Shown one piece after another: positions 44,995 through 54,364 of a DNA stretch of 64,000 bases. The notes under the pieces were generated by a model. The model saw only the letters and a list, made by a program, of their open reading frames with translations. It was not told the DNA's origin and made no database searches. The translations under genes and the position numbers were made by a program. The stretch is taken from assembly GCF_006227205.1 (NCBI RefSeq), contig NZ_VCNG01000001.1:124001-188000 (forward strand), written 5' to 3'. Positions within the stretch are counted from its first letter, which is position 1. Every line of letters starts with the position of its first letter. The DNA comes from Pseudomonas sp. ICMP22404. GTDB taxonomy: Bacteria > Pseudomonadota > Gammaproteobacteria > Pseudomonadales > Pseudomonadaceae.

Positions 44995-46698
44995 ATGTCC
45001 CAAGAATTCGATTACATCATCATCGGTGCCGGCTCCGCCGGTAACACCCTGGCCACCCGTCTGACCGAAGACGAAGGCGTCACCGTCCTGCTGCTCGAAG
45101 CCGGCGGCCCGGACTATCGCCTGGACTTTCGCACGCAGATGCCCGCCGCCCTGGCGTTCCCGCTGCAAGGTCGACGCTACAACTGGGCCTACGAAACCGA
45201 TCCCGAGCCGCACATGAACGGCCGTCGCATGGAATGCGGACGCGGCAAAGGCCTGGGCGGCTCTTCGCTGATCAACGGCATGTGCTACATCCGTGGCAAC
45301 GCCCTGGACTACGACAACTGGGCAAAACTGCCCGGCCTCGAAGACTGGACGTACCTGGACTGCCTGCCCTATTTCAGGAAAGCCGAAACCCGGGACATCG
45401 GCCCGAACGATTACCACGGCGGCGATGGCCCGGTCAGCGTGACCACACCCAAGCCCGGCAACAACCCGCTGTTCCACGCCATGGTAGAGGCCGGCGTGCA
45501 GGCCGGTTATCCGCGTACCGAAGATCTCAATGGCTATCAGCAGGAAGGTTTCGGCCCGATGGACCGCACCGTCACGCCGAATGGCCGGCGCGCCAGCACC
45601 GCGCGCGGGTATCTGGACGTGGCCAAGAAGCGTTCGACCCTGACCATCGTCACCCATGCCCTGACCGACAAGATCCTGTTCGAAGGCAAGCGTGCCGTGG
45701 GCGTGCGTTATCTGGTGGGCGCCGCTGAAGAGCGCGTCGAAGCCCGGGCACGCAAGGAAGTGCTGTTGTGCTCAGGCGCCATCGCCTCGCCGCAGATCCT
45801 GCAACGCTCCGGCGTCGGCCCGGCCAAACTGCTGGAAAGCCTCGACATCCCGGTGGTGCACGACCTGCCGGGTGTCGGCGAAAACCTCCAGGACCACTTG
45901 GAGCTCTACCTGCAATACGCCTGCACCCAACCGGTCTCGCTGTACCCGTCGCTGCTCTGGTACAACCAACCGGCCATCGGCGCCGAGTGGTTGTTCAACG
46001 GCACCGGCATCGGTGCCAGCAACCAGTTCGAAGCCGGTGGTTTCATCCGCAGCCGTCCGGAGTTCGAATGGCCGAACATCCAGTATCACTTCCTGCCGGT
46101 GGCGATTAACTACAACGGCAGCAACGGTGTGAAGGAGCACGGTTTCCAGGCGCACATGGGTTCCATGCGCTCGCCAAGCCGTGGCCGGATCCAGGCGAAG
46201 TCCAAGGATCCCCGCCAACACCCGAGCATCCTGTTCAACTACATGGCCACCGAGCAGGACTGGCAGGAGTTCCGCGACGGCATCCGCCTGACCCGCGAGA
46301 TCATGCAACAGCCGGCGCTCGATCCGTTCCGTGGACGCGAAATCAGCCCGGGCATCGAAGTGCAGACCGACGAGCAACTGGACCAGTTCATCCGCGAACA
46401 CGCCGAAACCGCCTTCCATCCGTCCTGTTCGTGCAAGATGGGCACCGACGACATGGCGGTGGTGGACGGCGAAGGCCGCGTGCATGGTATGCAAGGCCTG
46501 CGAGTGGTGGATGCCTCGATCATGCCGATCATCACCACCGGCAACCTGAACGCGCCGACGATCATGATCGCCGAGAAAATCGCCGACAAGATCCGCGGCC
46601 GCAAGCCACTGCCACGCAGCACCGCGCCGTACTATGTGGCCGGCGATGCGCCGGTCAAAGGCAAGCCGGTGCGCGAGGTGGCGCCAGCCGTGCAGTAA
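44995..46698 (+). CDS. betA: Choline dehydrogenase
   Basis: A 567-aa GMC flavoprotein oxidising choline to betaine aldehyde, membrane-associated in relatives. FAD motif [18 protein letters not shown] at the N-terminus; GMC signature [21 protein letters not shown]-terminal [10 protein letters not shown] holds the catalytic His region and [12 protein letters not shown] follows. The start [10 protein letters not shown] follows an AGAGGG site. It ends the betIBA operon. Confidence 0.96.
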   Translation: MSQEFDYIIIGAGSAGNTLATRLTEDEGVTVLLLEAGGPDYRLDFRTQMPAALAFPLQGRRYNWAYETDPEPHMNGRRMECGRGKGLGGSSLINGMCYIRGNALDYDNWAKLPGLEDWTYLDCLPYFRKAETRDIGPNDYHGGDGPVSVTTPKPGNNPLFHAMVEAGVQAGYPRTEDLNGYQQEGFGPMDRTVTPNGRRASTARGYLDVAKKRSTLTIVTHALTDKILFEGKRAVGVRYLVGAAEERVEARARKEVLLCSGAIASPQILQRSGVGPAKLLESLDIPVVHDLPGVGENLQDHLELYLQYACTQPVSLYPSLLWYNQPAIGAEWLFNGTGIGASNQFEAGGFIRSRPEFEWPNIQYHFLPVAINYNGSNGVKEHGFQAHMGSMRSPSRGRIQAKSKDPRQHPSILFNYMATEQDWQEFRDGIRLTREIMQQPALDPFRGREISPGIEVQTDEQLDQFIREHAETAFHPSCSCKMGTDDMAVVDGEGRVHGMQGLRVVDASIMPIITTGNLNAPTIMIAEKIADKIRGRKPLPRSTAPYYVAGDAPVKGKPVREVAPAVQ

Positions 46699-46712
46699 CA
46701 CCCCAGCGCGGC

Positions 46713-46806
46713 TATCGCGAGCAGGCTCGCTCCCACACTGGATTTCGGCGGACACAAGTTTCGTGCCCGACACAGATCCCATGTGGGAGCGAGCCTGCTC
46801 GCGATG
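46713..46806. repeat. REP pair, GTGGGAGC family
   Basis: An inverted pair directly after betA. Confidence 0.88.
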
Positions 46807-46948
46807 GCGCCCGACCAGACGCTGAAGCATTCCCGCTCTATCCAGCCTCAAGCCTTGATCCCGCCCCGCCCCAAGCCTAATCTAGCCTCACGCAAACGTT
46901 TCACCCTCCCCCCGCAGCACCGATGCACCCTACCAAGGAGGTTCCCCG

Positions 46949-48391
46949 ATGTTCGACTTCCACCCCCAGCTCAAGCAGCGTTTTGCTGCCTTGCGCACGG
47001 GCGCTGAATTCTTTTCCCTGCGTTATGTGCGCGAGTCCGGCCAGCATCTGTCGGTGCGCAAGAACATCGCCGAACCGCCCAGCCTGGGCCGTGACGAAGG
47101 GGCGATGCTCACCGTGCGGGTCAACGGTGTCGAAGCCTATGCGGCCACCAATGACCTGTCCCAGGCCGGTCTGCAAGCAGCCCTGGAACGGGCCGAGCAA
47201 CAGGCCCGCCGGCTCAAGCCCCACGCCCTGCTCGACCTGCGCGAACAGGCGGTTGCCAGCGACCGCGCCGATTACTTCTCGCCGCATTTCGACCAGGCGT
47301 TCCCCGCCCTGAGCGATTGCTACCAATTACTCGGCGACGAATCGGCGGCGGTGCCCCAGGACGAGCGCCTGGTGAATTGGCAGGTGAGCATCGGCCTGAC
47401 CCAGGTCGAACAGATCTACCTCAACAGTGCCGGTGCCGAGTTGCGCCAGGCCCAGCGCTTCATCTACCCGGCACTGGACGTCACCGCCTTCGACGGTCAT
47501 GACAGCCAGACCCGCACCCTGGGCCGCGAGAACTTCGGCCAGCAAGGCGGCTTCGATGTGATCAACCGCTGCGGCCTCATCGGAGCCGGGCCGAAAATCG
47601 CCGATCAGGCCCTGCAATTGCTGATGGCGCCGAACACGCCGCAAGGCCCGCGGGACCTGCTGTTGATGCCCGACCAGATGATGTTGCAGATCCACGAGTC
47701 CATCGGCCACCCACTGGAGCTGGACCGCATCCTGGGGGACGAGCGCAACTACGCCGGCACCAGCTTCGTCAAGACCAGCGACTTCGGCCATTTGCAGTAC
47801 GGCTCCAAGCTGCTGAACGTGACGTTCGACCCGGACATTCCCGAGGAACTGGCGAGTTACAGCCATGACGACGACGGCAGCCTCGCCAGCAAGCAGTTCC
47901 TCATCCGCGAAGGCTTGCTGCTGCGCCCATTGGGCGGCGCGCTGTCACAGTTTCGCGCAGGCCTGGACGGCGTCGCCAACAGCCGCGCCTGCGGCTGGAA
48001 CCGCCCGCCCATCGACCGCATGGCGAACCTGAACATCGAACCGGGCGATCAGTCCCTGGAGCAGTTGATCCAGGGCATCGAACACGGCGTGCTGATGCGC
48101 ACCAACCGCTCCTGGTCCATCGACGATGCCCGCAACAAATTCCAGTTCGGCTGCGAATGGGGCCAGTTGATCGAGAACGGTGAGCTCAAGGGTGTGGTGA
48201 AGAATCCCAACTACCGCGGCATTTCCGCGCAATTCTGGAAGAGCCTGCGGGCCGTGGGCGATGCCAGTACCTCCCAGGTGCTGGGCACGCCGAACTGCGG
48301 CAAGGGCGAGCCGAACCAGGTCATCCGCGTCGGCCATGCGTCGCCAGCCTGCGTGTTCAGAGACGTTGATGTGTTTGGGGGGGACGCTTGA
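46949..48391 (+). CDS. TldD/PmbA-family metallopeptidase, TldD-like subunit
   Basis: A 480-aa protein starting behind AAGGAGG. The zinc motif HExxxH is visible as IHESIGHPLELDRILG near residue 250, the TldD hallmark. Housekeeping TldD/TldE mature microcins and degrade unfolded peptides such as CcdA. This is probably a paralogous pair rather than the housekeeping one, because the two genes lie adjacent. It overlaps the partner gene by one base (TGATG). Confidence 0.87.
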   Translation: MFDFHPQLKQRFAALRTGAEFFSLRYVRESGQHLSVRKNIAEPPSLGRDEGAMLTVRVNGVEAYAATNDLSQAGLQAALERAEQQARRLKPHALLDLREQAVASDRADYFSPHFDQAFPALSDCYQLLGDESAAVPQDERLVNWQVSIGLTQVEQIYLNSAGAELRQAQRFIYPALDVTAFDGHDSQTRTLGRENFGQQGGFDVINRCGLIGAGPKIADQALQLLMAPNTPQGPRDLLLMPDQMMLQIHESIGHPLELDRILGDERNYAGTSFVKTSDFGHLQYGSKLLNVTFDPDIPEELASYSHDDDGSLASKQFLIREGLLLRPLGGALSQFRAGLDGVANSRACGWNRPPIDRMANLNIEPGDQSLEQLIQGIEHGVLMRTNRSWSIDDARNKFQFGCEWGQLIENGELKGVVKNPNYRGISAQFWKSLRAVGDASTSQVLGTPNCGKGEPNQVIRVGHASPACVFRDVDVFGGDA

Positions 48392-49728
48392 TGAGTACCG
48401 TCAACAATCAGGCCGAGGCATTCAAGACGCTGGTCGACTGGCTACGCGCTGCGTTGCATGGGTCCGAACAATTCACCTTGGGCTACGCCGCAGAGTCCTC
48501 GGCCTTCGTGCGTTTCAACCATGGCAAGGTGCGTCAGGCCGGGCAGGTGCAACAGGCCAATGTGAATTTCAAACTGATCGACGACGGGCGCCATGCCGAC
48601 CTGCAGATCACCTTGTCCGGCGAAACCGAGACAGACCTGCAACGTTTGAGCGAAGGCCTGCAACAGCTGCGCGATACCCTGCCGCTATTGCCCCGGGATC
48701 CTTATCTACTGCTCAACCATAATCACTGGCAGAGCAACAATGTGCAGGACCATCCGTTGCCGGAGACCGAACAGGCCGTGGACGAAATCGCCCGAGCCGC
48801 CGAAGGCCTGGACCTGGTGGGGATCTACGCCGCCGGCCCCATCAGCCGCGGTTTCGCCAGTTCTTCGGGGGCATTTGGCTGGCATCAGGCCAACAGCTTC
48901 AACTTCGACTTCAGCCTGTTCCACGAAAACGGCCAGGCAGTGAAAGCCAGCTACGCCGGCCATGAGTGGAGCAGCGAAGGATTTGCCAAGCGCTTTGCCC
49001 AGGCCCGCGAGCAACTGGCGTTTCTCGGCCGGCCGCTGCGCACACTGCCACCCGGTGAGTATCGTGCCTACCTGGCACCGGCCGCGCTGGAAGAGATCAT
49101 GGGCATGCTCAGTTGGGGCGGGTTCTCGGCCCGGACAATTGCCAGCAAACAGAGCCCGTTGCAGAAGTTCTACGCCGACGAGTCCACCTTCAGCCCCGTC
49201 GTAGGGCTGAGCGAGCAGGTGAGCGGCTCCTTGAGCCCGGCGTTTTCCGATGAAGGCTATCCGCGCGATGACCTGACGCTGATCGCCAAGGGCAAGGCCA
49301 ACGCCCGGTTGGTCAATTCACGCAGCGCCGCCGAATACGGCCTCACCGCCAACGGCGCGAGCAGCTACGAATACCCTTCGGCGCTGGTCATGCAGGAAGG
49401 CCAGTTGGAGCAGGAGGACATTCTCGAGCGCCTCGGCACCGGTTTGTACATCAGCAACCTCTGGTACCTGAACTACTCGGACCAGCCAGCGGCACGCATG
49501 ACCGGCATGACTCGCTTCGCCACGTTCTGGGTCGAGAACGGCCAGATCCAGGCACCGGTCAGCACCATGCGCTTCGACGACAGCGTCTATAGCCTGCTCG
49601 GCTCGCAACTCGAAGGCCTGACCCGGGAGCGGGAACTTCTGCTCTCGGCCAGCACCTACAGCCAGCGGGCCACAGCCTCGATGCTGTTGCCGGGGGCGTT
49701 GGTCAAGCGGTTGACGTTGACCTTGTAA
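48391..49728 (+). CDS. TldD/PmbA-family protein, PmbA/TldE-like subunit
   Basis: A 445-aa partner of the preceding TldD-like peptidase. It lacks an HExxxH motif, as expected of the TldE-type subunit that forms the heterodimer. Segments such as AAESSAFVRFNHGKVRQAGQ and the C-terminal MTRFATFWVENGQIQAPV fit the family. The ATG at 48391 shares a base with the upstream stop, so translation is coupled. The substrate is unknown; no bacteriocin precursor gene is visible nearby. Confidence 0.82.
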   Translation: MSTVNNQAEAFKTLVDWLRAALHGSEQFTLGYAAESSAFVRFNHGKVRQAGQVQQANVNFKLIDDGRHADLQITLSGETETDLQRLSEGLQQLRDTLPLLPRDPYLLLNHNHWQSNNVQDHPLPETEQAVDEIARAAEGLDLVGIYAAGPISRGFASSSGAFGWHQANSFNFDFSLFHENGQAVKASYAGHEWSSEGFAKRFAQAREQLAFLGRPLRTLPPGEYRAYLAPAALEEIMGMLSWGGFSARTIASKQSPLQKFYADESTFSPVVGLSEQVSGSLSPAFSDEGYPRDDLTLIAKGKANARLVNSRSAAEYGLTANGASSYEYPSALVMQEGQLEQEDILERLGTGLYISNLWYLNYSDQPAARMTGMTRFATFWVENGQIQAPVSTMRFDDSVYSLLGSQLEGLTRERELLLSASTYSQRATASMLLPGALVKRLTLTL

Positions 49729-49729
49729 A

Positions 49730-49799
49730 GCATCGCGGGCAAGCCTTGCTCCCACAAGGGCAATGACATCCGGTGGGAGCAAGGCTTGCCCGCGATAAA
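49730..49799. repeat. REP pair, GCGGGCAAGCC family variant
   Basis: Inverted GCGGGCAAGCCTTGCTCCCAC units with a short loop, between the PmbA-like gene and the MFS gene. Confidence 0.87.
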
Positions 49800-49836
49800 G
49801 CCACCACGAACACCCTGAGACACAGCAAGAGGCCCC

Positions 49837-51264
49837 ATGCCCAACCGTGCACCGCTCGACGCAACCACCGCCCGCTGGCTTCCGTGGGTCGTGGCGATCG
49901 CTTTCTTCATGCAGTCCCTCGACGGGACGATCCTCAATACCGCCCTGCCTGCCATGGCCAGTGACCTGGCAGAGAACCCGCTGCGCATGCAGGGCGTGAT
50001 CATCGCCTACATGCTCACAGTGGCGCTGCTGATCCCGGCCTCGGGCTGGATCGCCGACCGCTTCGGCACCAAGAAAATCTTCTTCGGCGCGATCCTGTTG
50101 TTCAGCTTCGGCTCGCTGCTGTGTGCCTTGTCCAGCTCCCTGACGATGCTGGTCGGCGCCCGGGTCATCCAGGGCCTGGGCGGCGCACTGATGCTGCCGG
50201 TTGGTAGGCTGGTGGTGCTGCGGGCCTATCCGCGCTCGGAACTGGTGCGGATCATGGGTTTCATCACCATTCCGGGCCTGCTCGGCCCGCTGATCGGCCC
50301 GACCATGGGCGGCTGGATGGTGCAATACCTGACCTGGCACTGGATCTTCATCATCAACCTGCCAGTGGGGGTGATCGGCTGCTACGCGGTATGGAAATTC
50401 ATCCCCGACCTGCGCGGCAGCGAGCGCACCCGCTTCGACGGCGTGGGTTTCCTGCTGTTCGGCGCGGCGATGGTGCTGATCACCATTGCCATGGAGGGCC
50501 TCGGCGAGCTGCACTTGCCACACCTGCGGGTGATGTTGCTGCTGTTCGGCGGCCTGGCCTGCCTGGCGGCTTATTGGCTGCGAGCCGGACATGTCGAGAA
50601 TCCGCTGTTCGCGCCGTCGCTGTTCAAGACCCGGACCTTCGCGGTGGGCATCCTTGGCAATCTGTTCGCCCGCCTGGGCAGCGGTGCCCTGCCCTTCCTG
50701 GTGCCGCTGCTGCTGCAAGTGGCCCTGGGTTATTCACCGTCCCAGGCCGGGATGAGCATGCTGCCCCTGGCGGCGGCGGCCATGGTCGCCAAATCCGTGG
50801 CCCGGCCATTGATCGAGCGGCTGGGCTATCGCATCGTCCTGACCGGAAACACCCTGGCCCTGGGCGTGATGCTGGCGAGCATGGGGTTGGTCAGCGAACA
50901 GACCCCGTACTGGCTGCTGTTGGCGCAACTGGCGGTACTGGGGGCGATCAACTCGCTGCAATTCACAGCGATGAACACCGTGACCCTGATCGACCTGGAC
51001 GATGCCAGCGCCAGCAGCGGCAACAGCCTGCTGTCCGTGGTGGCGCAACTGTCCTTGAGCCTCGGCGTCGCCTGTGCCGGCGCCCTGCTCGGCGGCTTCA
51101 CGGCCCAGGTGGGTAACGATGGTGTCGACACGGTGCTGGGCGCGTTCCAACTGACGTTCGTGACGGTGGGGGTCATGGCGATGCTGGCGGCGACGATTTT
51201 CTCCCAGTTGTCGAAGCAGGACGGGCGGCGGCAGAAACGTCACGATGAGCATATCGAGCATTAA
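49837..51264 (+). CDS. MFS multidrug exporter, MdtD-like (DHA2)
   Basis: A 475-aa protein with about 14 spans. Its start RWLPWVVAIAFFMQSLDGTILNTALPAMA and ASGWIADRFGTKKIFF strongly recall E. coli MdtD. The DHA2 motif C region GLLGPLIGPTMGGW is present. It should export drugs or metabolites by proton antiport from the inner membrane. A single gene with its own leader. Confidence 0.88.
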   Translation: MPNRAPLDATTARWLPWVVAIAFFMQSLDGTILNTALPAMASDLAENPLRMQGVIIAYMLTVALLIPASGWIADRFGTKKIFFGAILLFSFGSLLCALSSSLTMLVGARVIQGLGGALMLPVGRLVVLRAYPRSELVRIMGFITIPGLLGPLIGPTMGGWMVQYLTWHWIFIINLPVGVIGCYAVWKFIPDLRGSERTRFDGVGFLLFGAAMVLITIAMEGLGELHLPHLRVMLLLFGGLACLAAYWLRAGHVENPLFAPSLFKTRTFAVGILGNLFARLGSGALPFLVPLLLQVALGYSPSQAGMSMLPLAAAAMVAKSVARPLIERLGYRIVLTGNTLALGVMLASMGLVSEQTPYWLLLAQLAVLGAINSLQFTAMNTVTLIDLDDASASSGNSLLSVVAQLSLSLGVACAGALLGGFTAQVGNDGVDTVLGAFQLTFVTVGVMAMLAATIFSQLSKQDGRRQKRHDEHIEH

Positions 51265-51293
51265 CCCAAGCTTGAGTGGCTTCGGTAAGTTTT

Positions 51294-51322
51294 TGTGGCG
51301 AGGGGATAAATCCCCTCGCCAC
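51294..51322. repeat. REP hairpin, GTGGCGAGGGGATAAATCCCCTCGCCAC
   Basis: A near-perfect single palindrome of the third REP family, in the gap before dbpA; it may act as the MFS gene terminator. Confidence 0.85.
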
Positions 51323-51439
51323 AGGTTAATCACCCAGCCTTCCAAGAGCCCCATGGCTCGCACAGCTCGTCCAGAACTTTCGAAGAAAGTGGCACGAGGC
51401 TGCTACACTGCGCGACATTTTGTTTTGCAGGCCTGTCCC

Positions 51440-52825
51440 GTGACCACCATTGCCACCGCTTTCAACACTTTGCCGCTGTCCGCCGCCATGCTGGCTAACC
51501 TCGAATCTCTCGGTTATGCCCAGATGACGCCGATCCAGGCGCAGAGCTTGCCGGTGATCCTCAAGGGCCTGGACCTGATTGCCCAGGCCAAGACCGGCAG
51601 CGGCAAGACCGCGGCGTTCGGTATCGGCCTGCTGAATCCGATCAATCCGCGCTACTTCGGCTGCCAGGCGCTGGTCATGTGCCCGACCCGCGAATTGGCC
51701 GACCAGGTCGCCAAGGAAATCCGCCGCCTGGCCCGTGCCGAGGACAACATCAAGGTCCTGACCCTGTGTGGCGGCGTATCCTTCGGCCCGCAGATCGCCT
51801 CCCTCGAACATGGCGCCCACATCATTGTCGGCACACCGGGACGCATCCAGCAGCACCTGCGCAAAGGCTCGCTGGTACTCGATGGCCTCAACACGCTGAT
51901 CCTCGACGAAGCCGACCGCATGCTCGACATGGGTTTCTACGACGCCATCGAAGACATCATCCAGCAGACCCCGGAGCGTCGCCAGACGCTGCTGTTCTCC
52001 GCCACGTACCCGGCGGGCATCAAGCAACTGTCTTCCAAGTTCATGCGTGATCCGCAGCAGGTGAAGGCCGAGGCACTGCATTCCGACGCGCAGATCGAGC
52101 AGCGTTTCTACGAGATCTCCCCCGAGGAGCGCATGGACGCGGTGGTCAAGGTACTGGCGCACTTCCGCCCGGCCTCTTGCGTGGCGTTCTGCTTCACCAA
52201 GCAACAGGTCCAGGAAACCGTCGACCATCTGACGTCCAAAGGCATTTCCGCCGTCGGCTTGCATGGCGACCTGGAGCAGCGCGACCGCGACCAGGTGCTG
52301 GCGATGTTCGCCAACCGCAGTACGTCGGTGCTGGTGGCCACCGACGTGGCGGCCCGTGGCCTCGATATCGATGCCCTGGACATGGTGATCAACGTCGAGC
52401 TGGCCCGGGACTCGGAAATCCATATCCACCGCGTCGGCCGCACCGGCCGCGCCGGGGAAACCGGTGTTGCCATCAGCCTGGTAGCGCCCTCCGAAGCCCA
52501 CCGCGCCCAGGCCATCGAGCAATTGCAGAAGGCCCCACTAAGCTGGGACCAATTGGACAACCTCAAGCCCCAGGGCGGCGGCCCACTGCTGCCAGCCATG
52601 AGCACCCTGTGCATCGCCGCCGGTCGCAAGGACAAGGTTCGCCCCGGCGACATCCTCGGCGCCCTGACTGGCGACGCGGGCATCCCCGGCACCCAGGTCG
52701 GCAAGATCGCGATTTTCGATTTCCAGGCTTACGTGGCCGTTGAACGCGGGATCGCCAAACAGGCACTCAAGCGCCTGAACGAAGGCAAGATCAAGGGACG
52801 TTCGTTGCGGGTGCGAATCCTGTAA
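51440..52825 (+). CDS. dbpA: ATP-dependent RNA helicase DbpA
   Basis: A 461-aa DEAD-box helicase acting in 50S ribosome assembly on 23S rRNA. The start is GTG at 51440 (VTTIATAFNTLPLS), placed by family length; the upstream frame has no similarity. Motifs: AKTGSGKTAAF, PTRELA, TPGR, DEAD, SAT, and HRVGRTGR. The C-terminal GRKDKVRPGDILGALTGDAG and YVAVERGIAKQAL form the DbpA RNA-binding domain that recognises hairpin 92. Confidence 0.95.
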   Translation: MTTIATAFNTLPLSAAMLANLESLGYAQMTPIQAQSLPVILKGLDLIAQAKTGSGKTAAFGIGLLNPINPRYFGCQALVMCPTRELADQVAKEIRRLARAEDNIKVLTLCGGVSFGPQIASLEHGAHIIVGTPGRIQQHLRKGSLVLDGLNTLILDEADRMLDMGFYDAIEDIIQQTPERRQTLLFSATYPAGIKQLSSKFMRDPQQVKAEALHSDAQIEQRFYEISPEERMDAVVKVLAHFRPASCVAFCFTKQQVQETVDHLTSKGISAVGLHGDLEQRDRDQVLAMFANRSTSVLVATDVAARGLDIDALDMVINVELARDSEIHIHRVGRTGRAGETGVAISLVAPSEAHRAQAIEQLQKAPLSWDQLDNLKPQGGGPLLPAMSTLCIAAGRKDKVRPGDILGALTGDAGIPGTQVGKIAIFDFQAYVAVERGIAKQALKRLNEGKIKGRSLRVRIL

Positions 52826-52850
52826 CCATCCCAACCAACGAAGTTCCCCT

Positions 52851-52938
52851 GTGGGAGCGAGCCTGCTCGCGATTGCGGCGGGTCAGCCAACCTTTATTTG
52901 ACTGACACACCGCAATCGCGAGCAGGCTCGCTCCCACA
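52851..52938. repeat. REP pair, GTGGGAGC family
   Basis: An inverted pair in the gap after dbpA. Confidence 0.88.
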
Positions 52939-52972
52939 ATGGGTTTTGTGGCGAGACTGAGAGGACACCGTT

Positions 52973-54151
52973 TTGCGCTCTACCGAAGTCGTGATCATTG
53001 GCGCTGGCGCCGCAGGGTTGATGTGCGCGTTGACCGCTGCGGGGCGCGGACGGCAGGTGATGTTGCTGGACCATGCCAACAAGGCCGGCAAGAAAATCCT
53101 CATGTCCGGCGGTGGACGCTGCAATTTCACCAATATGTACACCGAGCCGGGCAACTTCCTCTCGCAGAACCCGCACTTCTGCAAATCGGCCCTGGCCCGC
53201 TACACCCAATGGGACTTCATCGCTCTGGTGGCCAAGCACGGCGTGCCGTATCACGAGAAAAAACTCGGCCAGTTGTTCTGCGATAACAAGTCCAGCGACA
53301 TTCTCGGCGTACTTCTGGACGAGTGCGAACAGGTCGGGGTCAATCTGCACCTGGACACCTCGATCGAGCACATCGAGAAAACCGACGGCGGCTATCGGCT
53401 GCAAACCACCCTCGGCGTCATCGCCTGCCAATCCCTGGTGATCGCCACCGGCGGCCTGTCGATCCCGACCCTGGGGGCAACCGGCTTTGGCTATCAGGTC
53501 GCCAGGCAGTTCGGCCACCAGCTATTGCCAACCCGCGCCGGCCTGGTGCCGTTCACCATTACTGATCAGCTCAAGGCCTTGTGCACCGAACTCTCGGGCA
53601 CTTCGGTCGATTGCCTGGTGAGCTGCAACGACCAGAGTTTTCGCGAAAACATCCTGTTCACCCATCGTGGCCTCAGCGGTCCGGCCATCCTGCAGATCTC
53701 GTCGTTCTGGGAGCCGGGGGACACGGTGCAGATCAACCTGCTGCCGGACCACGACGTGCCCCAATGGCTGCAACAACAGCAGGCCGAGCGCCCCAACAGC
53801 GAACTGAAAACCCTCTTGGGCGAGTTGTTCACCAAGAAAATGGCCAACCTGCTGGCCGATACCTGGTTCGTCTCCAAACCCATGAAGCAATACACCCACG
53901 CGGAACTGGCGGACATTGCCGAGAAACTGGCGAGCTGGAACGTCATCCCGGCCGGCACCGAAGGCTATCGCACCGCCGAGGTCACCCTGGGTGGCGTCGA
54001 CACACGGGAAGTCTCATCCAAGACCATGGAATCGCTGAAAAGCCCCGGGCTGTACTTCATCGGCGAAGTGCTGGACGTCACCGGTCACCTGGGCGGGTTC
54101 AACTTCCAGTGGGCCTGGGCTTCGGGCTATGCCGCCGCACAATACGTCTGA
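52973..54151 (+). CDS. HI0933/YhiN-family flavoprotein
   Basis: A 392-aa FAD/NAD(P)-binding protein: TEVVIIGAGAAGLMCALTAA at the N-terminus, MSGGGRCNFTNM near residue 45, and a C-terminal GLYFIGEVLDVTGHLGGFN. These are HI0933-like hallmarks. The reaction is not established; it may act in thiol or RNA/flavin redox chemistry. The best start is a TTG at 52973 behind GAGAGGA. There is no better ATG upstream because the REP pair ends there. Confidence 0.86.
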   Translation: MRSTEVVIIGAGAAGLMCALTAAGRGRQVMLLDHANKAGKKILMSGGGRCNFTNMYTEPGNFLSQNPHFCKSALARYTQWDFIALVAKHGVPYHEKKLGQLFCDNKSSDILGVLLDECEQVGVNLHLDTSIEHIEKTDGGYRLQTTLGVIACQSLVIATGGLSIPTLGATGFGYQVARQFGHQLLPTRAGLVPFTITDQLKALCTELSGTSVDCLVSCNDQSFRENILFTHRGLSGPAILQISSFWEPGDTVQINLLPDHDVPQWLQQQQAERPNSELKTLLGELFTKKMANLLADTWFVSKPMKQYTHAELADIAEKLASWNVIPAGTEGYRTAEVTLGGVDTREVSSKTMESLKSPGLYFIGEVLDVTGHLGGFNFQWAWASGYAAAQYV

Positions 54152-54160
54152 CTACCTGTC

Positions 54161-54251
54161 CTGTGGGAGCGAGCCTGCTCGCGATAGCGGTGGTTCAGTT
54201 GGTAATGAATTGACTGACACGCCGCTATCGCGAGCAGGCTCGCTCCCACAG
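54161..54251. repeat. REP pair, GTGGGAGC family
   Basis: An inverted pair after the HI0933-like gene. Confidence 0.88.
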
Positions 54252-54364
54252 GGTTAAGTGTCGGATGACGGAACACTTTTTGCTGTCAGATGTGATCGCC
54301 GCCATTGCGTCGGCGTCATTACTGCCTCAATTTAGTGTCATCGCCCGTCAGGCCCTTGCATTTC

